A stretch of DNA of 64,000 nt from Actinernus sp. WN-2022 (lineage: Eukaryota; Cnidaria; Anthozoa; Actiniaria; Actinernidae). Under the pieces are notes generated by a model that was not told the origin of the DNA, searched no databases, and saw only the letters and a program-made list of their open reading frames with translations. The stretch is taken from positions 248,001-312,000 of the forward strand of contig JAOWCC010000930.1 of the NCBI GenBank assembly GCA_030867875.1. Reading direction: 5' to 3'. Shown in pieces: positions 21,269 to 31,575 of this stretch; positions within the stretch are counted from its first letter, which is position 1, and every line of letters begins with the position of its first letter. The position numbers were made by a program, and so were the translations under genes.

Positions 21269-21328
21269 TCCCACAAACAGTATACATTTTTACTAGTCCC
21301 CCGCGGCGACTTCCATTTCACTACATGT
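21193..21328. repeat. Composite of short repeated segments
   Basis: TTCCTAACGATAATCATAGA at 21193 also occurs at 8748 (Penelope end). A (TAA)n run follows at 21230-21266. Then 21267-21328 (GTCCCACAAACAGTATACAT to ATTTCACT) matches 43922-43988. The left edge of the Polinton appears cut here. Confidence 0.6.
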
Positions 21329-21329
21329 A

Positions 21330-21506
21330 GCTGGTCATGTAGTTATTCCTAGTAGCGAAGCTACAACATCAAGCTATCGACCTATTGAAGACATACAACC
21401 AACTGATATACCTCAAACATCTACGACGCAACAAGATGGAGGATCAGATCACTGTAAATCCCTGCAACAAGATGGCGGAACAGATGGATCGGATCACTGC
21501 GACTGA
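21330..21506 (+). pseudogene. Possible C-terminal remnant of a Polinton gene
   Basis: A frame open from the left break to a stop at 21504 is rich in threonine, serine and glutamine (for example PSSEATTSSYRPIED) and overlaps the start of the next ORF in another frame. It could be the tail of a lost upstream gene. No domain is visible. Confidence 0.3.
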
Positions 21507-21846
21507 GAAAAATCCAAGGCGCGTAGCTGCTGGAAAAGCATTGGCAGAAAGCAATCGACGGGCTAGAGAAGCATTGAAACGCGAGTTGGTGCGTGAATGT
21601 GAAGTGGTGCAAGAAAGTGTGGTAGCTAAACCTGAACCCGGCTTTTTAGATAACATATCTACTAACACTACGCTTGCAGCTATTGGCATAGGCGTGGCGT
21701 TGATAGGGCTGTACTATCAATACAATAACAACGCGAAACGTTCTGAGAGCTGTTGTAACTATTCGCCTACACCGCAGGGTAGTATATCGCGTGATCCCGA
21801 ACAACATACAGCACCCTCAACGGTCGCGTTGTCGGATATGGAGTAG
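21385..21846 (+). CDS. Polinton small protein with one membrane segment
   Basis: 153 codons from 21385; an inner ATG at 21436 gives 136 and is an equally plausible start. The middle is basic and helical (GKALAESNRRAREALKREL). It is followed by a hydrophobic segment, LAAIGIGVALIGLYYQY, that would span a membrane, and then a polar tail. Small one-pass proteins of this kind accompany the core genes in many Polintons, with unknown function. It is followed after 47 bp by another small hydrophobic ORF in the same direction. I recognise no specific family. Confidence 0.5.
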   Translation: MKTYNQLIYLKHLRRNKMEDQITVNPCNKMAEQMDRITATEKNPRRVAAGKALAESNRRAREALKRELVRECEVVQESVVAKPEPGFLDNISTNTTLAAIGIGVALIGLYYQYNNNAKRSESCCNYSPTPQGSISRDPEQHTAPSTVALSDME

Positions 21847-21893
21847 ATGCTACACCATTTGAAGACTAGAACCATAGATAGTATTGTGCAAAA

Positions 21894-22115
21894 ATGGTAG
21901 AGAATACGCTGATAAAAACATTGACTGACGCTGCTATATTAACTGGACTTGCTGCTGGCATTGGGTTCGTAGCAAAAAAAATAACTAAAGAATCCATGCT
22001 TGCCGATCCTTCGTCTGCAGTCTTGAATTACGTGAAGTGGACAGCCGTATTGGCCGGTAGCATAGCTGCTAAGAAATATCTTGACGACCAAAAGATATTT
22101 CCAAAGAGTGCGTAG
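21894..22115 (+). CDS. Polinton small hydrophobic protein
   Basis: 73 codons with two hydrophobic stretches, AAILTGLAAGIGFVAKKI and YVKWTAVLAGSIAAKKYL, each long enough to cross a membrane. It lies 11 bp ahead of the next ORF on the same strand. The compact spacing suggests one transcription unit with its neighbours. Function unknown. Confidence 0.5.
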   Translation: MVENTLIKTLTDAAILTGLAAGIGFVAKKITKESMLADPSSAVLNYVKWTAVLAGSIAAKKYLDDQKIFPKSA

Positions 22116-22126
22116 CTGCAATAACT

Positions 22127-22546
22127 ATGATTGGTGGAGCTATACTAAATGCATCGACCTTCGTAGGTGGAAGCTATATCGCCAAGGCAATTGCTGGCAC
22201 CGATTCCTCTGCGGTGGCTGCTGAGAAAAAAAGACATGACCTGGCACTAGAGAAGTATCAGGCCGCATATGGTATTTACATAAAAAACCGCATGCGTATA
22301 GCCGACTGGTTCCAAGAACAGGCCCATTCGGATCATAATGCTTACGTGATTAGCAACGATGCGAAAAAAAAACTCGAGCTATACAATACTGTAAACGTGG
22401 GGTTGGACCACATATGCCCGCAGGACATGAAGGAACCTAGATTCTCTGACTACTATCGACCTTCTAGTTCGCAGAAGACAGGTGAGTTAATCTATGTTGC
22501 TGGGGGTATGCTTGCTATTGGCTATGCCGCTAGTAAATGGCTATAG
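22127..22546 (+). CDS. Polinton protein of unknown function, 139 residues
   Basis: It has a glycine/alanine-rich N-terminus (IGGAILNASTFVGGSYIAKA), a charged helical middle with KKRHDLALEKYQAAY, then EPRFSDYYRPSSSQKTGEL and a hydrophobic C-terminus (LIYVAGGMLAIGYAASKWL). The FSDYYxPSxxQKxGEL stretch looks like a segment that I associate with small Polinton ORFs, though this is from memory and not confirmed. It lies between the small hydrophobic ORF and the integrase, all in one direction. Confidence 0.55.
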   Translation: MIGGAILNASTFVGGSYIAKAIAGTDSSAVAAEKKRHDLALEKYQAAYGIYIKNRMRIADWFQEQAHSDHNAYVISNDAKKKLELYNTVNVGLDHICPQDMKEPRFSDYYRPSSSQKTGELIYVAGGMLAIGYAASKWL

Positions 22547-22602
22547 CTTTTTTTTAAACGAGACTTTTTCTACTTGTTGAATGTTGGCGTCGTTGGAAAG
22601 AT

Positions 22603-23637
22603 ATGGCTATGAAAGTAGTATACTACGGTCCTATGGGCTATTGGAAAGGTCGCGCTGCAATTGGTAAGCTAGCAGTGGCAGCAAAGGTATCAGAAGATGT
22701 AGCTGCAAGTTGGTTAGAGAAACAAGCCCTATGGCAGATATACCTACCACCACCACGATATATACCACGGCCACATTGGACTGTATCGAAACCAAATGAG
22801 GTTCACCAAGCTGATTTGATATTTCTACCTCATGATCGACCTGGACGGGGGCGAAAGCTCTATAAATATGCTTTGGTAGTGATCGATGTAGCTTCTAGAT
22901 ATAAAGAGGCTGAGCCTTTGGCATCGAAAGATAGTAGTGAAGTGGCTGCAGCTTTCGAACGAATCTACCAGCGTAGTCCACTTGAATGGCCAAAAACGTT
23001 GCAAGTAGATCCTGGTAGAGAGTTCATGGGACATATGTCTGGAACACTAGAACGACATGGTACGAAAGTCCAACGAGGCGAGGCTGGCAATCACAGGGCG
23101 CAAAGCTTCGTTGAGAGAGCAAATAGAACGCTAGCTGAGAGGTTGTTTGGATACCAATATGCACAGGAGATGGTGCTTGCTTCAGAAGGATCAGATGCAC
23201 GTATTAGAGAATGGGTCCAGCGTTTTCCTGCAGTTATCAAAGCCATGAACAATGAGGTGACTCGACTTACAGGCAAGGAGCCTTCGAATGCCGTACTGGC
23301 ACAGCAAGTGAATATCAAAACTCTTACGTATTCGCGGGCTGTTGGATTAGAAGAGAAGCGACTGCCATTCGATGTTCCAGTTCGATATCTCTATGCGCCG
23401 GGAGAGTTGGAAGGTGGAGCTAAGCGAGCAACTGATCCTGTGTGGAATTTACAGACATATGTCATTTCACGTAGTGCGATATCTTCGAACCAACCAGTTC
23501 TGTACTATTTGGGAAAGGATGCACCAAAGCGAGGGTTCGTGCGTGAAGAGCTACAAGTCGTGCCACCAAATACTGAACTACCTCCAAAGGGAATTCTGTT
23601 CGTACCCAACCGATCTAAGATAGCAGCTCGCAAATAA
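22603..23637 (+). CDS. Polinton integrase (retroviral-type, DDE)
   Basis: 344 codons, intact. The rve-type catalytic core has D71 (HQADLIFL), D136 (QVDPGREF) and E171 (FVERANRTL), the D,D-35-E spacing of retroviral and Polinton integrases. A basic, proline-rich N-terminal segment precedes it. After residue 240 a small beta-rich C-terminal region (VRYLYAPGELEGG to REELQVVPP) resembles the DNA-binding tail of these enzymes. The enzyme would insert the linear element DNA into the host chromosome in the nucleus. Its stop overlaps the end of the convergent polymerase gene by 23 bp. Confidence 0.88.
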   Translation: MAMKVVYYGPMGYWKGRAAIGKLAVAAKVSEDVAASWLEKQALWQIYLPPPRYIPRPHWTVSKPNEVHQADLIFLPHDRPGRGRKLYKYALVVIDVASRYKEAEPLASKDSSEVAAAFERIYQRSPLEWPKTLQVDPGREFMGHMSGTLERHGTKVQRGEAGNHRAQSFVERANRTLAERLFGYQYAQEMVLASEGSDARIREWVQRFPAVIKAMNNEVTRLTGKEPSNAVLAQQVNIKTLTYSRAVGLEEKRLPFDVPVRYLYAPGELEGGAKRATDPVWNLQTYVISRSAISSNQPVLYYLGKDAPKRGFVREELQVVPPNTELPPKGILFVPNRSKIAARK

Positions 23638-26326
23638 AATCGTCTAAGGCTAACGCCTCTGGAATGGTGTTTTTCTGACCATAGGCTAGTGTATCGATTC
23701 CGTTTGCTGAAATCCAGCGCTTAGAGTCAAATGGCGAGAGAGATACTTTGTTCATATGCATGCCATACATCCTGTGGCCTTCGCTTCGAAGCATATCCAT
23801 CCCGTGGCGGAATACTTTCTTATCTAGCAAGCACTCTTTATATTGTTCATGACGAATACGATGTTTAACAACTGCCTTCTTGGTGCCTTTAGCTTTCCTA
23901 ATCTCGCCACCATCTACTTTCAATATTGAGTAGAGCTTTGATCGTAGTCCAACATATTCGACTATGGGAATACCTCCACATTCGTCTTTCATTTTGCCGA
24001 GGACTTTCTTGTTGTCTATGTTATACGATGGGTGGTCCTTGCTGTAGTTGCTAGTATCATATAGATGTTTGTGGGTGACCATGTCTGCATAGATGTCTTC
24101 AGTTTCGATGTGTAGTAGTAGACTGTCAGTGTCAGTGTAGAGTAGATTACAGCGTTGCCCATACTGCTTCTTGAGCTCGTTATAGTAGAAGTCATACATC
24201 AGGTGTTTCGATAGATCTAGAATCGACATTCCAACATATACCGGGCGGTTCAGTAGTAGCTTGCTTTTGTAGTTGTGTACAGCGGCTAGATCGTTGTCAA
24301 AGATTGTAGAGCGAGCATAGCTAGGTTTATTCAAGAGATGCTGTAGTCTCATTCCTTCTGAAGAGCGCACTAGTTGGATATCTACACGCTTTCTTAGATT
24401 CTCCATTGTTTTGCCAAATACGCTATTATTCATTAATTTGTAGAGGTCTTGCTCGAAAGTGCTCTTCGCTTGTTTTCGTAACTCTGTATTCATTCGTATG
24501 TATGGCTCCATCCATGGGGATTGGTCGAATCGTAGTGCTCTGTGGATCTTCTTCAAACGCATACCAAGAGATAAGTATAGTTGTAGGTTGCGGTAGTGGA
24601 GCACGTATCGTTCTTTGTCGTATAGGTTAGGCACAAGCTTTTCTACTTTCAAAGATCCGTTGCCTTCATATAATTTCTCAAATAGATCGGTCTGATACTC
24701 TGAGAACCAAGCTTTATCCACTTGCATTCTCTCGGGAGCTAGCGGATAGCTGTCGTGTGCATCGTGAAGCTCTCGAGGATATTCGAGGTCAACTTCTAGG
24801 ATGTAGCCTTTATCTGAATCGATTGCGTGTTGGGTGATTTGTTCTTCTGTTAGTGCACACCACTCAAACCCTCCTGTTGGTAGATATTGACTCATAGCCC
24901 AGCCATATAGATTGTTGGCATCAAGATAGACTATATGGCTATTTGGCTTATCTGGGTCGAAATCGGGCACGTTTGGGTTGTTTGCTTTGGCAGTACGCTG
25001 AGATACCATAACTATCCCACCACGTAGACCTTTCTCAACGAATAGATGCATGTCATAGTCGGTCAATAGTTCAAGCTCTACACCAGTCTTCTTTAACAGC
25101 GCATCCCACGAGAGTCCTAGGCTAGTATAGTAGTGAGCCGGGTCCAAGCCATAGTTTTGCATACATGTCGTGCGAAAGGTCTCAAACACATCTGCTAGAA
25201 GAAGTACATCGGTTTGGAGGTAAAGGTCGTGGTAGTCTCCCAATGTTTTACAACTGAATACGTTCCAAACTTCTAGTGCGTGTTCATAGTCCTTGTCGGA
25301 TATGTCCTCTAGGGTTAGTTTACTATAGAATGCATCTTTTGGTGGAAGAGAAGTCTCTGTGAATCTATCCCAAGAGTCCATGTACTCATATGGATAAACG
25401 CCTTTGCGAAGCAGCAACTTGTTTTTATCTGGGTCGGGCGTATTCTTTGCAGTTAGTTGAAAGGTGTCTGGGGCTGCACTTGCTACCAGCTTGTCAAGAG
25501 ATAGTGGCAGAAATTGCATGCTATCGATGAACCGTAGGTTGCCAAGTGAGAATGAAATATATTTCTCCATATTGTTTGGAATACAAGAGATCTTACCTGA
25601 TGTCCTGGATATGGATTGCATTAGTAGGTGAGAATCATATCCACGAAGATTGTGGAATACAACTGGGATGGTAGGAAAGGTACGTAATTTGAGATTACAG
25701 GCATTGTGTGCGGCACCTCGAAACTCTCCTGTAATGTGGCAATGATCACGTACTCTATCTATACCAAGAGGTTTCTGGCAGATATGACAAATCGTTGCTC
25801 TATCGTAGACCCTCTGGTCTTTCTGCGACATACATAGCGGCTTGGCCTTTTGGGCTTTGATCTTCGCCTCTTCCTCTTGTATACATCGTAGAAAACGTTC
25901 GATCGTATCCGTACCTCTATATAGTACAGGTGGTTTGCTACGACCATCGGAACGTACAACGATGTAGGAAAATCCACAGGGAATATGTTCTTCTGTCTTT
26001 TGTGTGTTGCTCTTTTTAGGGTCTTGGGCGGGTCCTTCGATCTTGGTGGTTAAAGCCTCAAAGTCGGCGTAGACGATGTAGGGAACTTTGAGCTGCTTGT
26101 GGATATTCTGAAAGGAGACTTTGTTATTCTCATTGGTAGGCATTTCAATTCGAATGGCTCGGTCATCAACGCCGTTACACTCTAGAATGTGCTTCTCAAG
26201 AAGAGCTTTAGTAGTGTATCCATGTAGACACCGGTCGCAGAAGTGCTTTCTACGTCTATCACGATGGGCATAAATGACCCCGAAATCGCCAGGGTTGAGC
26301 GTGACCAAAATTAGATAAAATGGCAC
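23615..26326 (-). pseudogene. Protein-primed DNA polymerase B, C-terminal 9/10 (gene split by insertion)
   Basis: The polymerase part runs from about 26270 to 23615; the first 19 codons of the 903-codon frame lie in the inserted element. In order: a zinc-finger-like C-x2-C-x12-H-x4-C segment, exonuclease motif VYADFEAL, a second exonuclease motif in FHNLRGYDSHLLMQ, polymerase motif A (YLDANNLYGWAMSQY), motif B (LMNNSVFGKTMENL), motif C (LLYTDTDSLLLH) and the later LRSKLYSI box. All catalytic residues visible in the family are kept. Protein-primed PolB copies the element's linear DNA from a terminal protein. The upstream part is at 27300-28100. The two parts line up in the same frame across a TA dinucleotide, so the break is recent and otherwise clean. 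Confidence 0.88.
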
Positions 26327-27300
26327 AATTTCCTAAATTCTCTCTGAAATTGAAAAAAATGTTCACAGTTTACTATTCAAGTAAAATGTAAGGTTCTGGT
26401 TAAATTAGTTTTAGATAATGATATTATTGTGACGTCATAAGAGTAAGCTCCTTTTTTGGTCAAATTCCTTTTTAAATAGTCGTTCAAAGTAAAGTACGCT
26501 ATAACAAAGATATGGCGATGCGTTTTTATTTGGCACAATTTTGAAGTCTCTATGATAAATAGTCCCGAAGTTATTAAGGATTTAATATTTTCATGACGTC
26601 ATATCTGTGACGTAATGTGTTTTACATAAATGGGGCTTTCCACTGTAAAAGAAAAACAAAATCTCGATATTACAACTACTTAGTGCGTTAGAAGTGCATT
26701 GGTCAAAAAATATAGATACAATGCTAACTCGCCTATATTTAGAGGGCGTTTCCAAATACTCATGACGTCTTAGTGACGTTTACGTTTTTTCAATGTAACC
26801 TTGAAAGCATTTATCCATTAAAAATTACAATTCAAAAAACATACGATTTTAGGTACTAAGGTCTTCTTAAAGTTTCTAGATTGTCATGGAATAGTATTTA
26901 AGTCTCCAAAAGTTATTTGAAGAAATATGTTTCATAAATGGTTTTATGCTGTTTATTTCCCCCAAAAATTTGGCGGAAAAATTACGAAAATTCAAAATTA
27001 AATAACTTTTCTCCCTCTTAACCAATCGAAATAGGGTTTTCGATTACTTTGTTCCTAACAAGAGGAGAATTGAAAAATTTAACATTTTAGTATCTTACGG
27101 CTACTTGAAAATATGGAGAAACCTATTATAAATGGATAAATGACGTCATTGTGACGTCATTAAGATGTTCGCGTTAACACAAAACACAACATTTTATTTT
27201 GTTTAGCGCTCTAAACCTCTCCATAAAAAATCATTATTGTACTGTTGAAAGTCTTGAAGATATAGACAAATAAACCAACCCTGGCGATTTTGGGGTCATT
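26273..27300. mobile_element. 1028-bp TA-target DNA element inside the Polinton polymerase gene
   Basis: Ends AATGACCCC[G/A]AAATCGCCAG are inverted copies over about 25 bp with one mismatch. TA flanks both sides (26271-26272 and 27301-27302), as for Tc1/mariner-type insertion. The interior is AT-rich, has no transposase, and repeats TGACGTCA-type palindromes near 26432, 26596, 27144 and 27155 plus partial forms. Both flanking halves of the polymerase frame stay in register, so the polymerase was probably intact when the element arrived. Confidence 0.85.
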
Positions 27301-28100
27301 TATGCCCACCGTGTATGTTTTGTCTGATCGAATAGGAGTTTGTTGAAGTTCTTGATCCAACAGTAGTGTTGTAAACCGCTATCTGGGCACTCTATAAGTA
27401 GGAGGTTGATGCGCTTCGAGAAAGTCTCCTTTGAGATGTGGTGTACAATCAAGCACTTTTCCTTGGGGTCCCAACCATATACATTAATAGAGATCTCGTT
27501 TTGCTTCTCTACGCGTCTTATTTGTGAGATTGGTGTTGGTGAGTCCACCCCATCAAAGTTAAACCCATCGTCTTTTAGGTACTTCAACGTTCTCTGGGGG
27601 TCTTTTTCGACCTTTTGGCGCGCGGCACGTAGCGACCAACGTAAGCAGTGATCGTCGTCGTCGTTCTTTACGTTGATCACGGCTTTCTTATTCGCGATTT
27701 CTGGAGGCAGTGGTAAATATGAACCTCCACGTAGTGGTTGATATCTAGCAATGTTCAACCATAGAATGTTGACTGTATCTATAACCCAGTTCGATCCTCG
27801 ACTGATCCACTTCTCAATGTGGTTGTGGATCTGAACATGTGCTTCTACTATTACCCCGCGGATCTCAGCACTGTTGGTCAAAACGGCTTGCGAGCTCCAA
27901 AAGGTATCTATCTCATATACTGAACCCTCAGGTTTGTCAAGCCGGAGCGTGATTTTCAAAGCTAGTTGAACCTTAATACTCCTAAGGTCTTGGAGCGCTT
28001 CCTCGAGCTTTTCGATAGTCTGCCTCCGCACACCGGCGAGGAAAGCAGCTGGGTCTGCTTCTAGAGGATTACCATCTGGAACATCCATCTTAGCTTCCAT
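27300..28100 (-). pseudogene. Protein-primed DNA polymerase B, N-terminal part (split)
   Basis: 266 codons from an ATG at 28100; the last codon before the stop falls at the inserted element. The region contains YQPLRGGSYLPLPPEIANK, then INVKNDDDDHCLRWSLRAA, then CPDSGLQHYCWIKNFNKLL, a conserved N-terminal segment of Polinton PolB upstream of the zinc-finger-like region. The continuation is the minus-strand frame that resumes at 26270. The combined length (about 1150 codons) suits Polinton polymerases. Confidence 0.82.
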
Positions 28101-28219
28101 CTACGTAAATAATCCTTAAGACCGGGTACTCGGACAAACGTTAGTATATGTTCAGCCTTAGTATAATACCTTGTACTTACACTCCTCTAATTGGGTGTCA
28201 AATACAATAAGTGTACTAT

Positions 28220-28455
28220 AGTAGTATGTAATATGTTGCTTCTGGTCGCAGCGCATTTGTTTTCAATTTTATGTCGCGTTTGATGGTCCCCGAACCCAAA
28301 CGTATTTGTTGTACCAAATTACAACATCTATGGTACCCCGGAGATAATAAGTTGGGATTTGGTGCAACAAATACGTTAGGGGGAGGGGGTCATCGGATGT
28401 GACATAAAACTGAAAACGAGGGTGCTGCGCCAGAAGCAACATATTACATACTACT
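28220..28455. repeat. Long imperfect hairpin (MITE)
   Basis: Arms of about 90 bp beginning AGTAGTATGTAATATGTTGC face each other across about 50 bp. The right half diverges in a G-rich patch. It bounds the Polinton on the right. Confidence 0.7.
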
Positions 28456-28551
28456 GGCCCCTTCACTGGCTTCAGGTCGTCGTACGTGTCGTATATAAAA
28501 TCACTGGCCATCTGGGTAAAAAACGCGTTCCTTCGGCTCCGACAATAGCGG

Positions 28552-28923
28552 CAGTTGAAATATCCCGAGCCTGTTGGAAGGCTTTCGCACGAGTGAAGTT
28601 AAATAAAACATTAAACTGCTTACATTTGAGAGATGGGACTCCAAATTAGAGAGAAAGTTTCTCGCGGGTCCTCCGCCATCTTGCTTTACTGTATTAAATT
28701 ATGTAAATAAATTAACCTGGCGATTGTTACGTGACCAGCACAGTGCAATCTGATTGGTGTGAACTTAACCTTTAACGCTTGCGCAGAAATTTTGCTACAC
28801 GAAATAAAAATAAATAATAAATAAATAAAACCGCTTGCATTTTTAGACTCGGTGCTGCCACAGGCAGCCCGAGTAATAACGGCTTGCATTTTAAGACTCG
28901 GTGCTGCCACAGGCAGCCCGAGT
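28552..28923. repeat. Interspersed repeat ending in GC-rich hairpins, copy 1
   Basis: Matches 39714-40003 over about 300 bp (shared TTGGAAGGCTTTCGCACGAG). It ends with two tandem 49-bp units, each holding the hairpin ACTCGGTGCTGCCACAGGCA with its GCCCGAGT partner (28847-28874 and 28896-28923). The other copy has one hairpin. No tRNA promoter boxes are seen, so the class is unknown. Confidence 0.7.
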
Positions 28924-29262
28924 AATTAAGAAAACTTGAAAGGATATTCATGTCTTCCCATGATGCTCTGCTCGCTCTGTTCTTCGACTCGTGACAAAAA
29001 GTAAACATGGCGGCCGATGGAGAGCCCAATCCACGTATATTTCAACCTCGTCCCAAGGGTCTTCTCGGTCAGATCCAAGATGGCGGCTACTCTGAGAGAA
29101 GACCCTGGTAAAGGCTGGATCACGTGATCAAATACTCCCAGATTTTGGGAATATTTTGTCACGTGATTAGGCGATCTAAGATGGCGGCCAAGCTAAATAT
29201 GGGAATATGTGATGACGTGTACAAACCATAGGTATCCCAATCCGGAGTGAGCGAGAAGCGAT
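28924..29262 (+). repeat. Fragment of the AAGATGGCGGC repeat family, with flanks
   Basis: 29045-29112 carries GGTCAGATCCAAGATGGCGG between GGGTCTTCTC and GAGAAGACCC, matching the ends of the copies at 35543-36060 and 56640-57125. A short frame from ATGGCGGCC at 29007 reads MAADGEPNPRIFQPRPKG, but I cannot show that it is translated. Confidence 0.55.
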
Positions 29263-29352
29263 TAAATGTATTTATCATGGGTTACGTAACCCCGCCATTG
29301 GGGTGTACGTGTTGTTTTAGTAACAATACATCATTAGTGGTACATTACTATA
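29263..29352 (+). repeat. A1 repeat, first part
   Basis: ATGTATTTATCATGGGTTAC and the bases after it match 34030-34117. The repeat is interrupted at 29353 and resumes at 30838. Confidence 0.7.
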
Positions 29353-29355
29353 TTT

Positions 29356-29521
29356 AACAAATAAAAGATGGTTCTCCTTGTTATATAACAAAATAATGCA
29401 CGCTCGAGGTCTTGAAAAACTGCGGATGCCCGAGCGGAACGCGAGTGCATTTAGCAGCTTTTCAAGACCTCGAAAGTGCATTATTTTGTTATATAACAAG
29501 GAGAACCATCTTTTATTTGTT
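29356..29521. mobile_element. Near-perfect hairpin element
   Basis: Arms of about 65 bp beginning AACAAATAAAAGATGGTTCT are almost perfect complements, with a loop of about 34 bp. It lies inside the interrupted A1 repeat. Confidence 0.78.
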
Positions 29522-30837
29522 TTATAATATAAACTTCAATGTAGACGAAGGAAATAAAGCTTTCTTTAGAACCCGCGTAAACATCTAAAAGCAAACTGAC
29601 GACAGCGAAAACCCCATTTTAATGTACTTGACTTGTTTACAACTTTTTTCGTAGCTGATTGGTTCAATTGTGACAGCTTGACATTGACGATCTGAAAGCT
29701 CGTTTCTTATTGGATAAAGTAATCTGCTAAGAATAGAACGTGTCAATCGATAAAACTGAAAGACAGAAATTGCAAGAGCCGGCAAATGAAATGGATTGTA
29801 ATATTGTCATCTAGTCAAAACTGTTGCAGGAAACAAAGTGCTTTCTTTTTACAATTTCTGGTCAGCACAGGAGAGGTTTATCTGCACATTGTGTCAGTGC
29901 AAGGCGTTGAAAATGCCTGATGGAAAGCATTCACAGAGAAAGCGTTAGCGATAGCGGCAGTAGAGTTGGACACGTGAGTTGAGGATTGCCGACTATTTTC
30001 TACAACAACTGCATAGTTGACACTGATTACTGATTCTGTGGTCTGAAGAAGGATATTTTCTATATCCCAAGAAACAGTGTTGTTACTGCTGCTCTGATGG
30101 CCGTGTTGCGTAGCTTTTGAGGCTCTAGATCTCTTCGTTGGCATGGCCAATCTACTCCTTTGACATTCTGCCAGTTCTGGATTCTCTGCAAGTTTTATCG
30201 CCCGTTATTCATTCAGGAACATTCAGGAACTTCTCAAACGAATTTCTACATGAAACCAGACAAATCCCATTGTATTCTTCGCAATTCACTCTTCAGGTTT
30301 CAGCATAAAGCAGGCTTATTACAGTTATCGTTGAGTTATTGGTGAGTCATGTCTTGTTGTTATGTTGTCACTTTCCTCTCGTTTTAATAATACACCAAGC
30401 TGTTAGAAAAAACACATTTTTCTTAAATTCAATCATTTTTTATATCAAACTCTCAATGAGTAACACTGTATTAGAATGTGGACATTGCTTTTCTTAACTT
30501 CAAACGTTTTAGCATCCCATTGTGTGGTTGCTTTAGAGTACGAAGCCGATGCTAAATTCTCTCACCGATCATTTTCTTTCAGTTTTGGGAAGCGACTTTT
30601 ATTTTCCTCTTCTTCAACACACCTTAACAACTCAAAGTCGGACATGTTTTCTTCCCAGTCTATGAAATTATCTCCGTTAGCTATTTAACTCGCGAAAAAC
30701 AATCACCGATACGTTTTGTTTTGATTGAATTCTCAGCGTGCTTGATTTTTTCTTGAGCGTGCATTTATAACAAAATCAAGCACGCTGAGCATCCAATCAA
30801 ATCGCACGTTCTTAGGATGATCCCATAATTTATATTA
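29522..30837. mobile_element. Insertion inside A1, unidentified
   Basis: Fills the gap between the two parts of A1. TTTATAATATAAA at its left and TTATATTATAAA at its right are inverted. It includes a hairpin CTCAGCGTGCTTGATTTT at 30732-30789. On the minus strand near 30690-30480 a frame reads NFIDWEENMSDFELLR and then a helical stretch with QWDAKTFEVKK, with a possible donor site. This hints at a Crypton/KIAA1958-type N-terminus but is too weak to claim. The 90-codon minus frame at 29878-30150 has no domain. Confidence 0.4.
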
Positions 30838-30903
30838 TAAAGTCGGATATGCGTAATGAACATTCATTCGAGTCCTACGTCCGCCGCTTCGCCTTCCAAA
30901 TTG
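30838..30903 (+). repeat. A1 repeat, second part
   Basis: GTCGGATATGCGTAATGAAC and the bases after it match 34118-34180, continuing the first part at 29352. Confidence 0.7.
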
Positions 30904-30949
30904 TTTGAGTCAGTACGACGGGTTAGCTTCGACGTTTGCCTTGTTTGAA

Positions 30950-31575
30950 GATTACTTTGACCAAAATCTGAACGTTTTGATTACTTAAGAAGATTTGTTG
31001 AGCAAGCCTTAAGAATTACCTGAAGTTTCTTTTGAATATGAAGGCAACAAGAAACTATTCAAATTCCAGTCAATTCCAGTCTTCTGACAAATTATCAATT
31101 AGCTTCCAAAGGTTTGTCTTAGAGACGATTCAACGACATGGTCAAAACTAGTCAGTTGGATGCAAACTTTGATTCTGATATCAAAAACGCGACAAGCTCT
31201 TCGGGTTAGCCTATAACTTCGTGCCTGGTCGGGATTTAGTGAACGAATAACTCTCAGATGAATTGACAAGTGATTCAGAAGACGAGACTGCAACGCAACG
31301 CATTCGCAAGGCTGCATGAACCTGAAAAAGTATGATTTTCAAGTGGAACCAACGTCAGTATCAGAAAAAGCCGTTAAACAGAGGTCCCAGCTGTGACAAG
31401 CCTACTGCAACGTCCTACGTACTCCACCCAACTACATCCAAGCTTCAGACCCCTCTCTGGCTCCTTCAGGACCTGAGCAGCAGATCAGAGCAAAGCCAGG
31501 TGATATAATTGCTTTTTATGTGGGAAACAGGGTCATTTAGAAGTCTGACTGTATTCCACAGAATATAACTTCTAA
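30950..31575 (+). pseudogene. Gag relic of the second retroelement
   Basis: Scattered frames read DELTSDSEDE, comparable to DDLADDSEDE in the gag at 7464-8273, and near 31515-31555 a CCHC knuckle CFLCGKQGHL continuing RSDC after a frameshift. Several stops interrupt it. The order gag then recombinase on the plus strand agrees with the repeat layout. Confidence 0.55.

Larger units (their letters stand above)
21329..28219. mobile_element. Polinton (Maverick), one end only
   Basis: Contains small membrane-type ORFs, a retroviral-type integrase and a protein-primed family B DNA polymerase, the core set of Polintons. Integrase and polymerase converge and overlap by 23 bp. I see no capsid, penton, protease or packaging ATPase genes and no matching terminal repeats, so this is a truncated copy, cut on the left near 21329. 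The polymerase gene carries a 1028-bp insertion. Some Polinton relatives form virus particles; nothing in this copy shows that ability. Confidence 0.85.

Noticed and set aside
31099..31317. 72-codon minus-strand frame
   Set aside because: It runs antisense to the gag relic of the second retroelement.
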